A program made the position numbers and the translations under genes. Under the pieces are notes generated by a model that saw only the letters and a list, made by a program, of their open reading frames with translations, had not been told where the DNA came from and made no database searches. From positions 81,193 through 145,192 of the forward strand of contig JAPPNI010000016.1 of NCBI GenBank assembly GCA_028873865.1: a DNA stretch of 64,000 nucleotides. The letters are read 5' to 3'. This document shows, piece by piece, positions 1 through 7,345 of this stretch. Position 1 is the first letter of the stretch. Each line of letters begins with the position of its first letter. The stretch is from Chloroflexota bacterium. GTDB taxonomy: Bacteria > Chloroflexota > Dehalococcoidia > Bin125.

Positions 1-703
1 GCGCCTTGACGAAGGCGTCGTTCCAGAGCCGCGCCTCGAGGTGCGATTCCAGCTTGGGCAGGTAGAAGTATGGGCCGGTGCCGCGAGCGACGCGCTCGGC
101 GGCGTTGTGGAACATGTACATGCCGAAATCGAACAGCGAGGCGCAGATCGGCTCGCCGTCGACCAGCACGTGCTTCTCGTCCAGGTGCCAGCCGCGCGGA
201 CGGATCAACAGCGTCGCGATCTTCTCGTTGAGTGACCTCACCGAACCGTCGGGATTCGCGAATGTGATCTCGCGGCGAACCGCGTCGCGGGCGTTGATCT
301 GGCCATTGACGATGTTGTCCCAGGTCGGCGAGAGCGCGTCCTCGAAGTCGGCCATGAACGCGTCGGCGCCGGAGTTGAGCGCGCCGATCATCATCTTGCG
401 GTCGACCGGCCCGGTGATCTCGGCCCAGCGCTGCTGCAGGTCCTCCGGCGTCGGCGCGACCTGCCAGGAGCTGAAGCGGATCTCCTCGGTGTCGGACAGG
501 AAGTCGGGCAGCGCGCCGTTGTCGAACTCGACCTGGCGCTCCATCCGGCGAGCCAGCAGCTCTCGCCGGCGCGCGTTGAACTCGCGGTGCAGTCCGGCGA
601 CGAAGGCGAGGGCGTCCTCTGTCAGGATCTCGTCGAAGCCGTCCTCGAGAGTTCCAACGACTTCCACGCCGTCCGGGGTGCTAATCTCAATCGCCTGGGT
701 CAT
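1..703 (-). CDS. aceB: Malate synthase A, N-terminal part (gene continues beyond window start)
   Basis: Condenses glyoxylate with acetyl-CoA to malate in the glyoxylate shunt, a cytosolic route for growth on C2 units or fatty acids. Reading the minus strand from an ATG at 703 gives 234 uninterrupted codons with no stop before the window edge. The product starts [17 protein letters not shown] and contains [39 protein letters not shown], the conserved [12 protein letters not shown] segment (around residue 180, carrying the family's catalytic Arg) and [20 protein letters not shown]. These match malate synthase A in order. The C-terminal half, with the catalytic Asp, lies outside the window. No isocitrate lyase is visible here; it could be next door, outside. 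Confidence 0.93.
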   Translation of the reverse strand, partial: MTQAIEISTPDGVEVVGTLEDGFDEILTEDALAFVAGLHREFNARRRELLARRMERQVEFDNGALPDFLSDTEEIRFSSWQVAPTPEDLQQRWAEITGPVDRKMMIGALNSGADAFMADFEDALSPTWDNIVNGQINARDAVRREITFANPDGSVRSLNEKIATLLIRPRGWHLDEKHVLVDGEPICASLFDFGMYMFHNAAERVARGTGPYFYLPKLESHLEARLWNDAFVKA

Positions 704-1002
704 CTCTGTACTCTGTCCCTGCTCGCGGTCTGTCTGCCGCCCTGTCGATTCGTTGGCCTCACACGACCTGCGTGATCGCCGCTCGCAAGTATCGTTTGTG
801 AACGTTGGATTAAGGTACGAACCCTGTAGACATCGTCAATAGCAATCGATACTCTCGATAGAGGATTTTGATATCACAAGTAACCCAGTCGATACAATCC
901 GGCGCCCATGACCGCGTCTCGACGCAGTACGCTTGTTCTTCAGAGGATACTCGATGACGAACGACGTCCCGCCGCCTGTCCGACTCGTTTCCGCCGTCGT
1001 CG

Positions 1003-1200
1003 GTCACGCGCACCCACGACCGAACCGGATCGAACAGAACCGAACAAGACCGAACAGGTCCAACCGCCATCGCGTACACCAGGATCGACCAAAACTTTCC
1101 AAAACGAACCACCTTCAACCACCCATCCCGCATAAAATACTGGGTTTCCGCTCTTTTTCCTCGCCAGGAAAAATTTCCGCCGACCACCTTCCGCCGGCGC
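1003..1200 (+). repeat. Dispersed repeat copy A with 10-bp phased CGAAC array
   Basis: CGAAC starts at 1021, 1031, 1041 and 1051, exactly 10 bases apart, within a consensus of roughly RNCCGAACAG. This is followed by a GACCAAAACTTTCC segment, then CCACCCATCCCGCATAAAATACTGG and a GGAAAAATTTCCGCCGACC end. The same order of blocks recurs in copy B (about 1219-1435), so the two are imperfect tandem copies roughly 230-240 bases apart. Boundaries are approximate. No spacer structure like a CRISPR and no open frame suggesting a transposase. Confidence 0.7.
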
Positions 1201-1218
1201 TCCGCACCGCTCCCGCCA

Positions 1219-1435
1219 TCGGCCGCACGACTCGTGCACAACCTGACCGGACCGAACGGAGCCGAACAGGGCCGAACAGGTCCAGACAGGAAACACCTGC
1301 CAATACGCGCGCTCGACCTGACCAAACCTGTCCAGAATTGACCAAAACTGACCACCCTCAGACCACGCATCCCCCGCAAAACACTGGAGATCCTGCTTCC
1401 GGGACCCGGGAATACTTTTTCGCCGAACACCACCG
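1219..1435 (+). repeat. Dispersed repeat copy B with 10-bp phased CGAAC array
   Basis: CGAAC starts at 1253, 1263 and 1273, again 10 bases apart, followed by TGACCAAACCTGTCC, TGACCAAAACTGACC, then CGCAAAACACTGGAGATC and GGGACCCGGGAATAC with a TTTTTCGCCGAACACC end. The element stops about 60 bases before the VOC start codon. A 15-base exact match, AAAACACTGGAGATC, plus flanking similarity links it to a stretch inside the HTH/SEC-C gene near 20.25 kb (minus strand). Confidence 0.72.
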
Positions 1436-1494
1436 GTGACAGGGATCTGGAAGGCGTATCCTGAGAATCCGAGCATCGACGAGGAGCAACATCA

Positions 1495-2094
1495 ATGACG
1501 ACCACCAGTGAACAACCGGCCAAGACGCGAGTCGGCAACTTCAACGTCGGCGGCATCAACCACCTCGCCCTCGTCTGTCGAGACATGCAGCAGACCGTCG
1601 ATTTCTACGAAGGCCTCCTCGGTTTCCCGCTGGTCAAGACGATCGAGCTGCCCGGCGACAACGGCCAGCATTTTTTCTTCGACATCGGCAACGGCGACTG
1701 CCTCGCCTTCTTCAACTTCCCCAACGCGCCCGAACCCGCACCGGGCGTCGCCTCGCCCGATCCGAATACGTTCTTCGATCCCTCAGCCGAGCTGGTCACC
1801 GCGATCGCCTCGATGAATCATGTCGCCTTCGACGTCGACCCCGAGGAGATCGAGGAAATGCGCGAGCGGCTAATCGAGGCCGGGGTCCGCTGCACGCCGA
1901 TCCTCAACCACGACGACTCTCCGCGCGGGATCGCGCGGGAAAACCATCCCGGCGTCTTCGTCCGCTCCGTCTACTTCTACGACCCCGACGGCATCATGCT
2001 CGAGTTCGCTGCCTGGACCCGCGCCATGCGTCCCGACGACGTGCGCCACGCGCCGGCGAGAGCGGCCAACGCGGCGGCCGTTTTGGCGGACTGA
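1495..2094 (+). CDS. VOC-family (glyoxalase/dioxygenase-like) protein
   Basis: Two beta-alpha-beta-beta-beta modules of the vicinal-oxygen-chelate fold fill 199 residues. The first opens with INHLALVCRD (His23 as likely metal ligand) and the second with MNHVAFDVD (His near 108), ending with GIMLEFAAW whose Glu is the usual last metal ligand. Members act as glyoxalases, extradiol dioxygenases or epimerases, and which one this is cannot be told. The start is supported by GAGGAG about 9 bases upstream of ATG 1495. It stands alone between the repeat block and the sigma factor gene. The C-terminal 20 residues are Ala-rich and probably disordered. Confidence 0.85.
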   Translation: MTTTSEQPAKTRVGNFNVGGINHLALVCRDMQQTVDFYEGLLGFPLVKTIELPGDNGQHFFFDIGNGDCLAFFNFPNAPEPAPGVASPDPNTFFDPSAELVTAIASMNHVAFDVDPEEIEEMRERLIEAGVRCTPILNHDDSPRGIARENHPGVFVRSVYFYDPDGIMLEFAAWTRAMRPDDVRHAPARAANAAAVLAD

Positions 2095-2335
2095 CCACCA
2101 ACATCGGAGGCGGACTGACCGCGACTCAGTCGCCCGCGATACACCAGATCTGTCACTGGTAGACGCTGTTCCTCGCTGCGTCGCAGCCGATGCACGATCC
2201 GCGTACACCGGGTTGCATTTCAGCTTGACGCGGGAACAAACCCGCGTCCATTTCCGTACTGTCGTTAAGCGCGCTGGTTCGTCGGTGCACGGAGCATCGG
2301 GCGAGCGCGGTAGCACTGAGAGAAAGGGGGATCGG

Positions 2336-3982
2336 ATGACGTTCGAGCAACGACTCGACCAAGACGGCGCCGAAATTGACGCGCTGATCGAGGAGCAATG
2401 CGAGGTGTATGGCGATGAGCGGCAAACCGCGCCGGAGGCGACCAAGGACAAGGTGATCCCCCTGATCGGCTTCGACATCTCGGGGACCCGGGCGCCGACC
2501 AAGGACGTCGCCGCCGCCTGGCGTCGTCGGATGACCGACGCAACCCGTCCGCCGGTTCGGCTGGGCCAGACCTCGCCGCACTGGAACTTCGCCGACGAAG
2601 CGAACGACGATGCAGCGGCCCCGGCCGGCGGCCAGGCGTCCACTGCGTCCACTGCGTCCAAGCGCAAGCCTCGTCGACGCCGCGCGTCCAATCCCGATGC
2701 CGATACGGATATCGACGCCACCCGCGCCTACTTCAACGAGATCGGGCGGCGGCCGCTGTTGACGGCCGAGCAGGAGCAGGAGCTGGGCGCGGCGATAGAG
2801 CGCGCACGCTGGATCGATGCGCTGGAACAGGGGTTGCACGAACGCCTGGGCCATGCGCCGCGCCCGATGCAGGTCTGGGCCGAACTGCTCAGCCAGCTCG
2901 GCGAGCTGCGCGGAATCATGGAGATGACCGCGCATTGCCTGTACCTCAACACGCTGCCCGCCGACGAGCTGATGCAGCACGAGCGCTTCCGACAGGCGGT
3001 CGACGGCAAGCTGGACACGCATCTGGTCTCGCGCCTGAGCGCGCGGAGCGGCCTCGAGCAGGAGTACGTCGGCGATCTGGTGATCGCGCTGTCGATCGTC
3101 ACGTCGATCGTGACTCCGCGGCTTTACCGCCGCTCGGTCCAGGCGCTGGGTAGCGACCCGAGCTTCGGCGAAATGCCGGACGACACAGAAACGTGGCTCT
3201 CGGCCGATGCCGGCCTGGTGCGCCGCGCCGAGCGCCGACTGACCGAGACCAAGTGGGACGGCTACGACGCCGAGCGGACGATGTACGTCTCCAACCTGCG
3301 TCTGGTCGTCTCGGTCTCGAAGAAGTACCAGAAGAAGGGTCTGCACCTGCTCGACCTGATCCAGGAGGGCAACGTCGGCCTGTTCCGCGCCGTCGAGAAG
3401 TTCGACTACCGCAAGGGCAACAAGTTCTCGACCTACGCCACCTGGTGGATCCGGCAGTCGGTCACACGATCGCTGGCCGACACCGCCAACCTGATCCGCG
3501 TCCCGGTGCACACCACCGAGTTGATCAACCGGCTCAAGCGCGCCGAGCGTCGCCTGCACCAGGAGTTCCAGACCCAGCCGACCGATGCCGCATTGGCGCT
3601 GGAGATGGACGAGAGTGAAGAACGGATCCGCACGCTGCGGCGTATCTCGATGACTCCGGCCTCGCTCGACAAGAGCGTCTCAGATGAGGACAACGACTCC
3701 GACCTGACGCGCTTCCTCGCCGACGAGGACACGCCGACGCCGGAAGACGAGGTCCTGCACCAGGCGCTCACCGGGCTGACGCGTGAGGCGCTGAACCGGC
3801 TGGAACCTCGGGAAGCCGCGGTGCTGGCCATGCGCTTCGGACTCGAGGACGGCAACGAGTACACCCTGGAGCAGGTCGGACAGCGCTTCGGTCTGACTCG
3901 CGAGCGGATCCGCCAGATCCAGGCCAAGGCCTACCGCGAGCTGCGCAAGGATCCCGAACTGCGCCGGCTGCGCGAGCGCTAA
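2336..3982 (+). CDS. RNA polymerase sigma-70 factor, RpoD/SigA-like
   Basis: Directs RNA polymerase to promoters. With the ATG at 2336, preceded by AAAGGGGG, the protein has 548 residues; the same frame is open further upstream to 2213 but lacks a good ribosome site. Region 1.2 ([13 protein letters not shown]) lies near residue 125, a non-conserved spacer fills about 160-310, region 2 ([44 protein letters not shown]) about 310-375, region 3 to about 450, and region 4 ends with [20 protein letters not shown]. All core-binding, -10 and -35 recognition segments are present. The N-terminal 120 residues are basic, Ala-rich and not the classic region 1.1. It is either the housekeeping sigma or a close group 2 paralogue. 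Confidence 0.93.
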   Translation: MTFEQRLDQDGAEIDALIEEQCEVYGDERQTAPEATKDKVIPLIGFDISGTRAPTKDVAAAWRRRMTDATRPPVRLGQTSPHWNFADEANDDAAAPAGGQASTASTASKRKPRRRRASNPDADTDIDATRAYFNEIGRRPLLTAEQEQELGAAIERARWIDALEQGLHERLGHAPRPMQVWAELLSQLGELRGIMEMTAHCLYLNTLPADELMQHERFRQAVDGKLDTHLVSRLSARSGLEQEYVGDLVIALSIVTSIVTPRLYRRSVQALGSDPSFGEMPDDTETWLSADAGLVRRAERRLTETKWDGYDAERTMYVSNLRLVVSVSKKYQKKGLHLLDLIQEGNVGLFRAVEKFDYRKGNKFSTYATWWIRQSVTRSLADTANLIRVPVHTTELINRLKRAERRLHQEFQTQPTDAALALEMDESEERIRTLRRISMTPASLDKSVSDEDNDSDLTRFLADEDTPTPEDEVLHQALTGLTREALNRLEPREAAVLAMRFGLEDGNEYTLEQVGQRFGLTRERIRQIQAKAYRELRKDPELRRLRER

Positions 3983-3987
3983 TCCAG

Positions 3988-4020
3988 CATCCGGCCGGCC
4001 TCGTTGAGGCCGGCCGGATG
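3988..4020 (+). terminator. Perfect 15-bp hairpin after the sigma factor gene
   Basis: CATCCGGCCGGCCTC and its exact complement are separated by only GTT, starting 5 bases after the sigma factor stop. There is no U-run behind it, so it may end transcription weakly or protect the 3' end. It separates the sigma gene from tRNA-Gly. Confidence 0.65.
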
Positions 4021-4041
4021 GCCGCTAAGCTGAAGCAGCGA

Positions 4042-4116
4042 GCGGGGGTAGCTCAGGGGTAGAGCTCCTGCCTTCCAAGCAGGTGGCCGCGGGTTCGAAT
4101 CCCGTCCCCCGCTCCA
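4042..4116 (+). tRNA. tRNA-Gly (anticodon TCC)
   Basis: Acceptor GCGGGGG pairs with CCCCCGC; D arm GCTC/GAGC, anticodon stem CCTGC/GCAGG enclosing CTTCCAA (anticodon TCC), T arm GCGGG-TTCGAAT-CCCGT. CCA is encoded at 4114-4116. Confidence 0.97.
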
Positions 4117-4119
4117 GCG

Positions 4120-4572
4120 CTACTGCAGCGGCAGCAATATCTCCGTGTGCCACTTGGACGTGTCTGGCTCCGCCTCGGGGTCCGTGATGTAGCGCTCAAT
4201 CGGTCCGCCGGCCGGCGCCCGACCGATCTCCTGGACGTACTTCCAGACTTCCTCGTGGGTCCGGCCAAGCTCCTCGTACGGACCGAAGTGGTCGGCCTTG
4301 ACGGCGTCGCCGGCGGGCAGCTCCAGCAGTTCGATCTCACCGGCGGGCTGCACTCCATCACCGATCTCAATACCACCCGATAGCGACATCTGGTTGGCGT
4401 CCATCGAGTGGTAGACCGCGATGACATGACCCATGTCGGTGACGCCTTGCTCAGTCAACGCCGCATGCACGGCGGGGAAGATGCGGGCGAAGGTCGCGGG
4501 CAACTCCTCGGTCGACGCCTCCGCATGGATCACGGCCGCCCTCCGGGCCGCAAGTTGGACAATCTCCGGCAT
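4120..4572 (-). CDS. GyrI-like small-molecule-binding protein, copy 1
   Basis: 150 residues matching the GyrI/SOUL-like ligand-binding fold without any DNA-binding domain. Typical features are the RRAAVIHAE opening, VIAVYHSMDANQMSLSGGIEIGDGV in the centre, AVKADHFGPYEELGRTHEEVWKYV, and an ERYITDPEAEPDTSKWHTEILLPL end. Such stand-alone domains bind hydrophobic effectors or cyclize/hydrolyse xenobiotics; no function can be assigned. It is paralogous to the next gene (4609-5067), sharing ERYxTxPxAEPDxSKWHTEI. Its 3' end is 3 bases from the convergent tRNA-Gly. Confidence 0.82.
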   Translation of the reverse strand: MPEIVQLAARRAAVIHAEASTEELPATFARIFPAVHAALTEQGVTDMGHVIAVYHSMDANQMSLSGGIEIGDGVQPAGEIELLELPAGDAVKADHFGPYEELGRTHEEVWKYVQEIGRAPAGGPIERYITDPEAEPDTSKWHTEILLPLQ

Positions 4573-4608
4573 CGATCTCTCCGTTCATCATCTCGCTTCA
4601 CCGCGATG

Positions 4609-5067
4609 CTAGGCCAACGGCAACCAGATCTCGGTGTGCCACTTCGATTGATCTGGCTCGGCGTCAGGCATTGTCAGGTAGCGCTCAACCACCATCCCGC
4701 TCGGAGCTCGCCCCTGAGCGGCAAGCTCCGTCTCCAGCCGAGCCTGCGTCTCGCGGAAATCGTCGAACAGGTAGGGGCCGAAGTGGTCGATCATGCCCGC
4801 CTCGCAGCCGCCCAATCCCAGGGGCGCCAACGGCTCGGCCGGCTCAAAGTCATCAGCGACCTCCATGCCGGCCGACAGGACCAGTGCACCGTCGCTGATC
4901 GAGTGGTATACCGCGACCACTTCGCCCAGATCGGGCGGACCCTGCTCCTGCAGGGCGTCCCATATCGCCGGGTACATCTGGGCGAAGGCGCCCACCAGCT
5001 CATCCCGGGTCGTGACTGCATGGAACACGGCGGCCCGACGCTCCGGCATCCACGTGATCATCGGCAC
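4609..5067 (-). CDS. GyrI-like small-molecule-binding protein, copy 2
   Basis: Paralogue of the neighbouring 4120-4572 gene, with PERRAAVFHAVTTRDEL at the start, VVAVYHSISDGALVLSAGMEV centrally, and VERYLTMPDAEPDQSKWHTEI at the end. The frame is open from a GTG at 5067, but an ATG at 5061 overlaps the TGA of the upstream cyclo-ligase gene (ATGA), which suggests translational coupling and is the likelier start, giving 150 residues. Tandem duplication with copy 1 is the simplest origin. Confidence 0.82.
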   Translation of the reverse strand: MPMITWMPERRAAVFHAVTTRDELVGAFAQMYPAIWDALQEQGPPDLGEVVAVYHSISDGALVLSAGMEVADDFEPAEPLAPLGLGGCEAGMIDHFGPYLFDDFRETQARLETELAAQGRAPSGMVVERYLTMPDAEPDQSKWHTEIWLPLA

Positions 5068-5621
5068 CGGATCACCCGCAGTTCGGTCACGATCAGGTCA
5101 ACCGGTTGGTCATGTTTCGAGTGAGGCAGGGAGTCGATCAACTGCATCTCGTAGGCCAGACCCACACGTGGCACCGGATGGCCGGCGAGGAAGCGATCGT
5201 AGTAGCCGCCTCCCATTCCCAACCTGGTCCCGTCCTCGGCGAAGGCGACTCCGGGAACCACGATCAACTGCGCCGCCCCGGGATCTGCCGGAGGCGATCG
5301 TTCCGGATCTGGCTCTCGCAGCCCAAACGCAGCCGCGATCAGCTGCGACACGTCAGTGATCTCGCGGTGGTCAAGCTGGCCGTGCGGGCGCACCCGTGGA
5401 CAGATCAGACACCTGCGCTCGCTCAGCGACCGGGCGATGAGTTGGTCGGTTCGGACCTCGCCTGGCAACGAGCTTGGATAGCAGTGCAGAGTTTCGGCGG
5501 CAAGGAACTCCGCCAGCCCGGTCAATCGCGCCGTGATCGACGCCGACCAGCCGTCAACCAACTCCGACGGCAAGGCGGCGCGTCTGCGTCTGAACTCGCG
5601 TCGAAGCTCGGCCTTGGACAT
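5058..5621 (-). CDS. 5-formyltetrahydrofolate cyclo-ligase
   Basis: Converts 5-formyl-THF to 5,10-methenyl-THF with ATP, returning a storage folate to one-carbon metabolism. The 187-residue length is typical. N-terminal SKAELRREFRRRRAAL is the family's basic phosphate-binding start, and the hallmark GMGGGYYDRFL sits near residue 138, following VPGVAFAEDGTRLG. A conserved IDSLPHSKHDQPVDLIVTE closes the enzyme. It is followed by the overlapping GyrI-like gene and preceded by the SMP-30-like gene 17 bases upstream on the same strand. Confidence 0.93.
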   Translation of the reverse strand: MSKAELRREFRRRRAALPSELVDGWSASITARLTGLAEFLAAETLHCYPSSLPGEVRTDQLIARSLSERRCLICPRVRPHGQLDHREITDVSQLIAAAFGLREPDPERSPPADPGAAQLIVVPGVAFAEDGTRLGMGGGYYDRFLAGHPVPRVGLAYEMQLIDSLPHSKHDQPVDLIVTELRVIRCR

Positions 5622-5638
5622 GGCGATCGCAGGGGCGG

Positions 5639-6484
5639 CTAGGGGATACCCGCGCCGCCGACCCCGACATCGAAGGCGCGGATCCGGCCGCGGCGGGGGT
5701 CGCGGGGTTGAGGATTGGACGTGGGAGCCTCAAGCGAGAACAGCGTCTTGCGTTCCTCCCCGCCCAGCATGCAGGCGTAGACGCCCATGTCGGGGACTTC
5801 GATGCGTTCCAGAACCTCGCCGCCCTCGGCGACTCGGACCAATGCGTCAGGGTTGGTCGGCACCGCGACCCAGATCGCGCTGTCGGCGTCGAGACAGATG
5901 CCGTCGGGCGGGAATCCGAGTTCCGCCCAGACCCGCTGATTGGACAGGGAGCCGTCCTCCTCGACATCGAAGGCCGTCAACCGTTGACCCCAGCTCTCGC
6001 CGACGACCAGTGTCTTGCCGTCCGGCGTGATCACCGTGCCATTGGGGAACTGCAAGCCGTCTGCGACAACGGAGGACTCGCCGTCGGGCGTGACCATGAC
6101 CATCGTCGTCGCGCGCGGCGGCGACCCGTCGGTGATATCGAAGCCGAAGTTGCCGATGTAGGAATTGCCTTCGGAGTCGGTGACCATGTCGTTGCAGTGG
6201 TAGGGCGCCTTGTCGGAAACATCGGCGACTTCCCAGAGGCCGTCGGGGTCGAGGCGCAACAACTTGCGGTCGGTCATCGAGACGATCAGCAGTCGGCCAT
6301 CAGGCAGGAACCCGAGTCCGGAGGGTTGGTTTGGGACCTCGACGATGGTCTCGCGCTCGCCGTCGGGCGTGACGGCGACCACCTCGTGGGCGTGCATGTC
6401 GGAGAACCAGAGTCGGCCCTCGTACCAACGCGGCCCCTCGGGGAAAACCAACCCATCCAACACCAATCGACCTTCACTCGTCAT
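5639..6484 (-). CDS. SMP-30/gluconolactonase-family beta-propeller hydrolase
   Basis: A six-bladed propeller of the SMP-30/gluconolaconase/LRE family, which hydrolyses sugar lactones or related esters using one divalent metal. Likely metal ligands appear in order: Glu in VFPEGPRW, Asn in YHCNDMVTD, Asn in FPNGTVI and Asp in GICLDADS. Repeated PDG turns mark the blades. Start at ATG 6484 is preferred because GGAG lies 7 bases upstream; an in-frame ATG at 6517 would add 11 residues. Substrate unknown. It follows pyrK closely on the same strand and might be read through from the pyr operon, though nothing links its chemistry to pyrimidines. Confidence 0.87.
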   Translation of the reverse strand: MTSEGRLVLDGLVFPEGPRWYEGRLWFSDMHAHEVVAVTPDGERETIVEVPNQPSGLGFLPDGRLLIVSMTDRKLLRLDPDGLWEVADVSDKAPYHCNDMVTDSEGNSYIGNFGFDITDGSPPRATTMVMVTPDGESSVVADGLQFPNGTVITPDGKTLVVGESWGQRLTAFDVEEDGSLSNQRVWAELGFPPDGICLDADSAIWVAVPTNPDALVRVAEGGEVLERIEVPDMGVYACMLGGEERKTLFSLEAPTSNPQPRDPRRGRIRAFDVGVGGAGIP

Positions 6485-6526
6485 GACATGGCTCCGAACT
6501 GCATTTGCTTCAGGCAAAGATACGTC

Positions 6527-7333
6527 TCAGCCGTTCGGATACACATCCAACAGCTCGAATCGGGGGCCGTCCTTGCAACAGAGCTTGACCCCCTGCCTGG
6601 TGAAGACGGCGCAGCCGTAGCAGATACCGGTTCCGCAGGCCATCTCGGTCTCCATCAGGATCTGGACCGGCCGGTTCATCCCGTCGCGGCGGACGATCGG
6701 CGTCATTGCGCGGAACATCGGCACCGGACCGCAGGCGAATGACTGGTCGGCCCAGGAGAGGTAGTCGGCGAACAGGTCGGTGACGAATCCCTGCCTGCCC
6801 ATTGAGCCGTCTTCGGTCGAGACCTGGTACTCCACCTGCGGCGGCAGGAGCTCGGCCGGGTAGACGCCGTCGGCGCTGCGCGCGCCGAAGCAGAGGACGA
6901 TGGAGCGCGTGCGGGACGGGTTCTCCGTCTCAGCGTCGGCGAGGGCGACGAGCGGCGCGATGCCGACGCCGCCTCCGACCAACAACAGGTTTGAGGCGGT
7001 GCGGCGCACCTCGAAGCCGCGGCCGAGCGGGCCGGTCATCCAGACACGATCGCCCGATCGCATTGAGGCCATCTGCTCGGTGACGCGACCGATCACGGTG
7101 TAGAGCAACGCGAACTGTCGCTCGGAGTCTCCGGGCGAGGCGTAGCGAAAGCGGTAGTAGGAGAAGGCTCGGGGGAGCAGCGGATCGAATGCGCCGCGCT
7201 CGGATCCCGGATCGACCATGACGAACTGGCCGGGCTGGGCGTGCTGCGTGAGCGCGGGCGCGTCGTACCAGGTGACGAACGTGCCGGGATAGATCTCCTC
7301 GGTCTCGATCACCCTGGCGACGACTCGGCGCAA
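6527..7333 (-). CDS. pyrK: Dihydroorotate dehydrogenase electron transfer subunit (PyrK)
   Basis: Ferredoxin-reductase-like subunit that passes electrons from dihydroorotate oxidation to NAD+. FAD-binding beta barrel (PRAFSYYRF near residue 55), nucleotide domain (LLLVGGGVGIAPLVALA near 115), and a C-terminal [2Fe-2S] cluster with Cys in METEMACGTGICYGC and GVKLCCKDG. The cluster is what separates PyrK from general reductases. The open frame begins with TTG at 7333; a GTG at 7312 is an alternative. Last of the recognised pyr genes, 12 bases after carB. Its catalytic partner pyrD is not in the window, nor are pyrE and pyrF. Confidence 0.93.
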   Translation of the reverse strand: MRRVVARVIETEEIYPGTFVTWYDAPALTQHAQPGQFVMVDPGSERGAFDPLLPRAFSYYRFRYASPGDSERQFALLYTVIGRVTEQMASMRSGDRVWMTGPLGRGFEVRRTASNLLLVGGGVGIAPLVALADAETENPSRTRSIVLCFGARSADGVYPAELLPPQVEYQVSTEDGSMGRQGFVTDLFADYLSWADQSFACGPVPMFRAMTPIVRRDGMNRPVQILMETEMACGTGICYGCAVFTRQGVKLCCKDGPRFELLDVYPNG

Positions 7334-7345
7334 CGGACCGGCTCT

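Larger units (their letters stand above)
704..1494. other. Long non-coding stretch between divergent malate synthase and VOC genes
   Basis: About 790 bases without a convincing gene. Frames are open on both strands but encode low-complexity Arg/Pro/Thr-rich peptides that reflect base composition. From about 1000 to 1435 it is occupied by two imperfect copies of a dispersed repeat, described separately. Immediately before the VOC gene there is a GTGACA (1436-1441) and a TATCCT (1457-1462) with a 15-base gap, a possible but weak promoter. Confidence 0.6.

Noticed and set aside
78..842. Long plus-strand open frame over the malate synthase gene
   Set aside because: Antisense to a clearly conserved gene; its product is Ser/Arg-rich shadow sequence.
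1003..1435. CRISPR array
   Set aside because: The repeated unit is only 10 bases with no unique spacers, and no cas genes are present.
2213..2335. Longer N-terminus for the sigma factor
   Set aside because: No ribosome site near the 2213 ATG, whereas AAAGGGGG precedes the ATG at 2336; the extra residues show no conserved motif.
2153..3559. 468-codon minus-strand frame opposite the sigma factor
   Set aside because: Shadow of high-GC third-position codon use; no family resemblance.
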